A DNA stretch of 64,000 bases from Rotaria sp. Silwood1. Its lineage: Eukaryota; Rotifera; Eurotatoria; Philodinida; Philodinidae. The translations under genes and the position numbers were made by a program. The notes beneath the pieces are model-generated. The model was not told the origin of the DNA, made no database searches, and saw only the letters and a program-made list of their open reading frames with translations. The stretch spans positions 2,166,569 to 2,230,568 of the forward strand of contig CAJNOP010000018.1 in the NCBI GenBank assembly GCA_905250075.1, given 5' to 3'. Positions 58,599 through 64,000 of the stretch are shown here, in pieces; within the stretch, counting starts at the first letter, position 1, and the number at the start of each line of letters is the position of its first letter.

Positions 58599-60394
58599 TA
58601 TTTCAATTTTCATTCTCATTAAAAACTATTAACGCAATTTCTTGTGGAATTTAAATATAAAAGACGATGTAACTGCTCTTACTAATTACAGGAAGATTAT
58701 TTTATTCTATTTAGAGACGCACTTCTTCACTATTCTTCTTCAAAAAAGGAATAAAGAATAATTCATATATTAGAACGAGACGTTATTAATATACGGTTGG
58801 ATAAGGAGGAGAGGCACAATATGCATCTAGGTGGACATTTGACTAAAAATGAAAACCGTGCTTTTTCAAGATTTAAATATATAGGAAAATATACTTCGAA
58901 ATATAGTCTATCTAATGTTATTAATAACTTTGTTACAATTTTCAAACAAACTGAAAAATTACTTGTCTGAAAATCGATATCTAACGAAATTAAACTGTTA
59001 ACTAGAACAATCAAGTATATTTTCTACATCTTTAAGCCGAACTCTAACCAATGGTAAAAAAAAGATTTTTCTAGTGTCATCCAAAGGTATAATCTCATAA
59101 AATAAGCAATCCATCGACATTTAACCTCCAAATTTTGTCAGAATGTTCTTCTATTTACTGTTTCTGATCTCTTTTAGCACAAACATTCTTGAACTACACA
59201 ATGGGTTTCAAAAAAAAGTCTAAGTTTTTCAGTTTTTATGACCTTGAAAAAATATTTAATCAGTTAAAATAGTATATTTGCAATCAGCATATTAAAATGA
59301 ATCGAATTCTTTATTGATATCTAACAAAGTTAAGAATTCAAGAAGTTAGTTTGATTAAAATTCTAGTGCTATTTTTTAGACAATCATTTTTGTTTTATTA
59401 TTATCATTTGTTTTTCAATAGAATAGAAAATAATCTTCATTAACAAGTAATATAAAGTTTTCATCATTTATTTATTTGTTTTTCGAATTTTAATCAATTC
59501 AATAAAGTAGTTTTCTACACTCCACTATCTTCTTTTATAGTATTTAACATATTTGAAATATGTTTTAATTGTCTTTGACGAAATATGAGATGTGTTGCTT
59601 GTTATAAAACGATCAAAAAAAAGAATAGATACGCTCACATGCTTTTTTTTCTTCTTTCATATAATTAACGAACTTTCTTTTGGTAAACTGTAGTCAGCAT
59701 AATCATTAAGATCAACATGAAGACAAACAATTTGTAGAATTTCAGCAAATGATGCGCGTAAACCATGACGTAATGATATTAATGTTTCAACAATATCCTA
59801 AACAAAACCATAACAAAATAAAAATATCTTTCTTGTTCTATTTAGTTTATATTCATTAACTATAAGTTGTAAAAAATATATTGACCTAAAGAAAAATACT
59901 TGTAAAAAAAAACCCAGATAATTAATAGTGTTTTTTTTTCTTCTAATATATTTATCAATGTAAATTATGTTTTGAAATAATACATACATAAAGTGGTTTA
60001 GTTAAAGTATCGTCATGAAATTAAAAACTAGTTTTTTTGTCTATGAACTATCATTATCATCATTGATTGTTAACAACTGAAAAAGAAAAAATATAATTAA
60101 AATATTATACCAAGATTTCGTAGGTAAACTAGGATAATGAAGTTTTTAAAAACCGAACATGATAACTTTCAGATCGTAGAAGACCTTATTAAAATTATTT
60201 TTTAGTGGTGTCATTTTAAAGAGTACAGAATTCTGAACAAAATGAGAAGCAATTGCATTTTCTAAAACTTTTTCGTAAAAAAGTTAAAATCGTCATAAAA
60301 AGTGTTAAAAAAAATGAAATTTATTGAAAAAATCAGCTGAAACAAATTTTCTTTTCGATTTTTTTATGCTTTGAACTATTTAATGGAAGGTTCT
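58599..60394. other. Intergenic with an orphan terminal exon
   Basis: Mostly AT-rich. The only coding-like piece is the minus-strand exon at 59657-59797, listed next. Confidence 0.4.
59657..59797 (-). pseudogene. Orphan terminal exon, unassigned
   Basis: After a TAG acceptor (minus strand), 46 codons read DIVETLISLRHGLRASFAEI, then LQIVCLHVDLNDYADYSLPK, to a TGA at 59657-59659. The composition is strongly protein-like. The preceding segment at about 59990-60024 (HDDTLTKPLY followed by a GTATGT donor) joins in frame, but it is closed upstream by a stop. Probably the 3' end of a broken gene; family not recognised. Confidence 0.35.
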
Positions 60395-61207
60395 GGAAAA
60401 TACGGTTCACCGACGTTTCCGCGCCGACTTTTCCGCGCACGACACTTCCGCGCAAATGAAGTTTTTCTCGTCTGTTTATGTTGAGTTAATGCTGGAGGAA
60501 TCACCTGGGATGCTAGAGAGATCACCTATGATAAGGGTGCGATCACCTGAGATGCTAGAAGGATCACCTGGATTGCTAAAGGAATCATCTGGGATGCTAG
60601 AGCGATCGTCTATGATACTGGAGGGATCATCTGAGATGCTAGTGGCATCGCCTAGGATGCCAGAGGGATCACTTGAACTGCTGGTAAGCTCATCGGGAAC
60701 ACTACAGGGACCACCTAGGATGCTGGAAGGATCATCTGGAATGCTGCAAACATCGCCCGAGATACTAGACGCATCGCCTGGGATGCTAGACGGATCGCCT
60801 GAGTTGCTGGAGGAGTCATCTGGGATTCTACAAGCGTCACCAATGGATGCGTTTAGTATCATGGAAGATGCATATAGGATCTCAGGCAATCCTCTAGGAT
60901 TTCAGGTGATCCCCTAGCATCTCAGGCGATCCCTCTAGCATCTCAGGTGACTCCACTAGCATCCCAGGCGATCCTTCCAGTATCATAGATGATCCCTGTA
61001 GCATCATAGGTGATTTCCGTAACATTCCAGATAATTCCTATAGCAATCCAGGTGATTCCTCTAGCATTAGCTCAACATAAACAGAAGAGAAAAAACTCAT
61101 TTGCGCGGAAGTGTCGCGCGCGGTAGTTTTGCTGCGCGGAAGTGTCGTGCGCGGAAGTGTCGGCGGGGAATTGTCATGCGTGGAAACATCGTGCCACGGG
61201 AAAATAC
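60395..61207. mobile_element. Second foldback element with tandem-repeat arms, 9-bp target duplication
   Basis: GGAAAATAC at 60395-60403 and 61199-61207 flanks the element 60404-61198. The outer arms carry 15-bp units of the type ACGACACTTCCGCGC (left) and their inverse (right). Inside, a 21-bp tandem array (GATGCTAGAGGGATCACCTG-like, about 16 units at 60485-60840) is followed by a shorter array of the same unit inverted, to about 61075. The left end GGTTCACCGACGTTTC aligns with the left end of the element at 4212 (GGTTCTAGGACTTTTC). Because the unit is 21 bp, both strands stay open as repeat polypeptides; these ORFs are not evidence of a gene. No transposase. Confidence 0.85.
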
Positions 61208-61930
61208 AGTGATCTCTGATTTTATTTAGAATTTTATGCTCTTTAAAATCAGATTGTTAAAAAATAGCTTCGATAAAGTCTTCCTTCTATGCTTTGAAAA
61301 TGATCGTGTCCGGTTTTTTAGAAACATTGTCATCATAGTTCATCTATGAAAACTTGCTATAGAATGCATTATATAGTAAACTCCATTGGCTATTAAAATT
61401 ACAATCTAGATTTGAACTAGCCGCATAATACTATTAAACAATAATAAAATAAAAAGTACGCTGGCAGTTAATATTTTTTTTCCATCGTTGTACGTATTGT
61501 TTTAAAATATTATTTCCAAATAAGATTGTACTTAATAATATGTTTATTTGAGAATAATATGTACATGTAACATAAAATTTTAAAAATATAAATCTATTAG
61601 TAGACAAGCTTCAGATATGCACATATTTATTGACATTATAACCTCAAACATTAGATTTATCACGATATTAGGCTAATATTATTAGGTTTAACATTTCTGT
61701 TGTTGAAATGTTCAACAGTAAAGTAAATAAAAATATTTGTTTGTTGTTAATAAGAGAAGAAAATTCATTATTCTATGTATTTGTTCAGCAACTCCACTGT
61801 TTTTAAGCTAAACATAGCTGCATGTTGTTTCTTAGCAGTGTGTCGTTTTTATACGTTATATACACATGATTGAGATATGTCCTTGATTCTAATTGATGTA
61901 TTAATTTAAAAGTAAGTATGAGGTCAATAT
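61208..61930. other. Intergenic, no gene
   Basis: AT-rich with nothing recognisable. Confidence 0.45.
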
Positions 61931-62914
61931 TAGGTATGCACCCTAGAGAAAGTACTGAGTTCAGGGTACCCATGTACTGAGAAAGCTCTAGCAGGGTACC
62001 CAGTAGGGGTACGTTGAAAATTCTCAGTAATTTTACTGATGTATGTACTGTTTGGGGTACCCGTAAAAGTACATTCACTGAATAAGTACCTGCATGGATA
62101 CACAAGTCTGTAACTTTACTGAGGAAACCTCGACAAGGTATCCTAAATTTTTCGCGTTCTGTGTGGCGACTATTCATTCACCGTTTTCTTTTTTACGTAC
62201 GGCTCTATATAAACAACTCGATATATCATAAGAAAATAATCAATTTTCATACTAGTTTTTTCTAAATTATTTCTTGACTATTTCTTAGTCGAGGAAATGC
62301 TGAGCTTGGTCGTAAATTAAGATCGGACTACCCTGAAGTGGTCTACGACCAACTCAAGTTGAGTCGGATTTCGACATTGTTCCTGCTAAGTTTTTGGAAT
62401 TGAAAAAATTAAATTGAATAAAGTAAAAAAAATCTAGTAAATTATCTCAAGAAAAAGAAAAAATTTTAAAAAATCAAAGATCAGGTTCGATCCTGAACGT
62501 ACTGAAAATTTGGTAACAGGGTACTTAGAAATACTATACAATGGTACCCAATTCAGTACTTGATCAGTACCTTTAGGTACCCAATTACTGTGCATTCTCC
62601 AGCAGGGTACTTCCAATAGTACCACTTAGGTACCTGTAAGTACCTGCAAGTACTTTGGTACCCAAAAGTTCCTGTGACATACTGGTATCAGGGTACTTTT
62701 TTGGGTACCCTTAACTCAGTATATTCTCTAGGGCACTAGTTCCAGTTCGACTGGATGCCGATCTGACTGAGCAGTAATGCGACCGAATATCAGTCAGTCC
62801 AGTTGCTGATCCCACTACATATCAATCCGTCTGGATACCTATCCAATTGGGTAGTAGTCCGTCTAGGCTCTATTTCAAATTGATATCAGTCGGACTGGGA
62901 CTGGTGCATACCTA
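61931..62914. mobile_element. Outer MITE-like element, split by a nested insertion
   Basis: The left terminus TAGGTATGCA (61931-61940) is inverted at the right end as TGCATACCTA (to 62914), with TA at both borders. The continuation CACTAGTTCCAGTTCGACTGG after 62733 is matched by the inverted CAGTCGGACTGGGACTGG before the right end. Taking out the inner element rejoins the left terminus to this continuation. Confidence 0.6.
61939..62735. mobile_element. Inner GTACC-rich inverted-repeat element, nested
   Basis: The ends are CCCTAGAGAAAGTACTGAG (from 61941) and, inverted, CTCAGTATATTCTCTAGGG (to 62733). A CA dinucleotide at 61939-61940 and 62734-62735 would be a 2-bp target duplication. Arms are dense in GGTACC, GTACTT and AGTACC motifs in both orientations. 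ORFs on the minus strand here are repeat artefacts. Confidence 0.65.
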
Positions 62915-63212
62915 GTCAATGTCGTTAGTTTGATTGCTTATTCATTATTATGTTCGTCTCACTGTAAACAGATCTCTTTCAAGATACATTATTAGGAAAC
63001 TAAAAGCTGCTACTAATGAAAAAATTACAATAATGTTGCTTTATTGCTTCTCGATTATATTATATGAAAATCTTTCGAATATATTCATGAAGAAAAAATA
63101 AAAATAGATGTCATTAGTAAAAAGAAAAAAGTTCATGGGTTTATTAATTGGAACAAAGGAATAATTTTTAATCCATTGGACAATATACCATAAATTATCT
63201 ATAAAGTGATTG

Positions 63213-63454
63213 ATGACTTCGATCGATCAAACATTCATTTTATTTAATAGTAGATTATCAACAATTAATGATAATCATACATGTTTTTTCAAGAAGGAAG
63301 CTTGGCTTGATGCTCATATAAGCATCGTAGGAATTATTCAGATGTTGTTGTTCTATATGTATATTTTAATTGTATTCATTTGTGCGATTTTTTTGTTTTT
63401 CTATCCTCATTGGTATCGTTTATTACGTGAATTTATTATAAATAATTTCTTCTA
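63213..63454 (+). CDS. Membrane protein, N-terminal part, cut by an assembly gap
   Basis: The frame from ATG 63213 runs 80 residues to the run of Ns. It has a polar N-terminus, then one long or two short hydrophobic stretches (IVGIIQMLLFYMYILIVFIC and on to FLFFYP), then a basic WYRLLREF end. No family recognised. The sequence after the gap (63555 on) has an open frame to a stop near 63641, but nothing shows it is the same gene. Confidence 0.4.
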
Positions 63455-63554
63455 NNNNNNNNNNNNNNNNNNNNNNNNNNNNNNNNNNNNNNNNNNNNNN
63501 NNNNNNNNNNNNNNNNNNNNNNNNNNNNNNNNNNNNNNNNNNNNNNNNNNNNNN
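63455..63554. other. Assembly gap (100 Ns)
   Basis: Exactly 100 N, the conventional filler for a gap of unknown size between scaffolded contigs. Distances and linkage across it are not reliable. Confidence 0.98.
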
Positions 63555-64000
63555 TATGTTATGATTGTTAAGTTCTTGCGAGTAATTTTGAGGGAAGCTC
63601 TTACTGGTCACACTTGGATGATATACATGATATTACAATAATCAGATAAAATGCTATTCACTGCTATAATTCTCAAAAAATATCGACCTGTATCGCTGTT
63701 AAGAGTCCTGATGTCCAGTAGCATCAGTCTGAACGCTGTCAGACATGTTAAATCATCAGCTGATTTTGTTTCTTATTTGTGACTCAAGTGAAAATGTTAA
63801 AATAGAAAATTATCTTTGAGGTTACATAGCGTTTAGAAAGACGTGAATAAAGCATTGACGTCGACTGAAACGTGTTGATTAGCTGTGCTTAGATCAGTGA
63901 TTGCAATTCACTTTGCGTCATATTTATCATGAATCAAATTACTTGTTTTCTCAACTTATGCTTGTTTACATGGATCATTGAAGTGTGATACTTTCATACG
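63555..64000. other. Post-gap sequence, no gene seen
   Basis: Short open frame to about 63641, then unremarkable sequence. Confidence 0.4.

Noticed and set aside
61803..62177. 124-codon minus-strand ORF
   Set aside because: Mostly within the GTACC-rich inverted arm, with no domain; an artefact of repeat composition.
62470..62495. tRNA-like T-arm (TCAGGTTCGATCCTGA)
   Set aside because: No acceptor stem, D-arm or anticodon arm can be drawn around it; it lies inside a repeat element.

Overview
The window looks like nuclear DNA of a small invertebrate, most likely a bdelloid rotifer. The reasons are strong AT-richness, very short introns (about 55-60 bp) in compact genes, bacterial-type and plant/fungal-type genes sitting among metazoan ones, a relic of an F-box family that I associate with bdelloids, and scattered degenerate tracts of the hexamer TGTGGG/CCCACA, which is the bdelloid telomere unit. 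The species assignment is inference. No bacterial operon, CRISPR array, rRNA or convincing tRNA was seen.

Layout. 1-5.2 kb: a palindromic element, a three-exon AAA+ ATPase, and a foldback element with minisatellite arms and a 9-bp target duplication, carrying a 5'-truncated LINE tail inside it. 6.3-14.7 kb and 28.9-32.6 kb, minus strand: three paralogous multi-exon genes for single-pass membrane proteins with a signal peptide, Cys-rich segment, MAM domain, Thr/Ser-rich stalk and short tail. 16.9-23.4 kb: gene relics and GT/AC-rich hairpins around an intact five-exon phi-like glutathione S-transferase. 24.4 kb: intronless TFIIB with a duplicated upstream block. 27.7, 44.6 and 47.5 kb: three intronless paralogs of a multi-pass membrane protein resembling the bacterial/fungal VC0807 family. 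33.1-35.2 kb: a LINE relic whose 3' UTR was split by a CGA-rich TA-flanked element. 37-38.6 kb: a ubiquitin pseudogene, a perfect hairpin and a two-exon membrane protein. 42.4 kb: a second palindromic element. 51.1 kb: an LRR pseudogene. 54.8 kb: an almost loopless palindrome of about 440 bp. 55.6 kb: an intact rhodopsin-like GPCR. 57.6-62.9 kb: five more inverted-repeat elements, one nested in another. 63.2 kb: a membrane-protein gene running into a 100-N assembly gap.

The genes do not form one pathway. The picture is an accessory or subterminal chromosome region: surface receptors and transporter-like proteins in small duplicated families, probable horizontally acquired enzymes, many decayed genes, and an unusually dense set of non-autonomous inverted-repeat elements. 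The best novelty candidates are the two foldback elements with 9-bp target duplications and related termini but unrelated tandem-repeat arms, the GT/AC hairpin family, and the MAM genes in which the ectodomain exons and introns stay nearly identical while the membrane and tail exons differ.

All exon boundaries were read by eye from GT/AG signals and frame continuity. Homology statements come from recognising motifs, not from a search.
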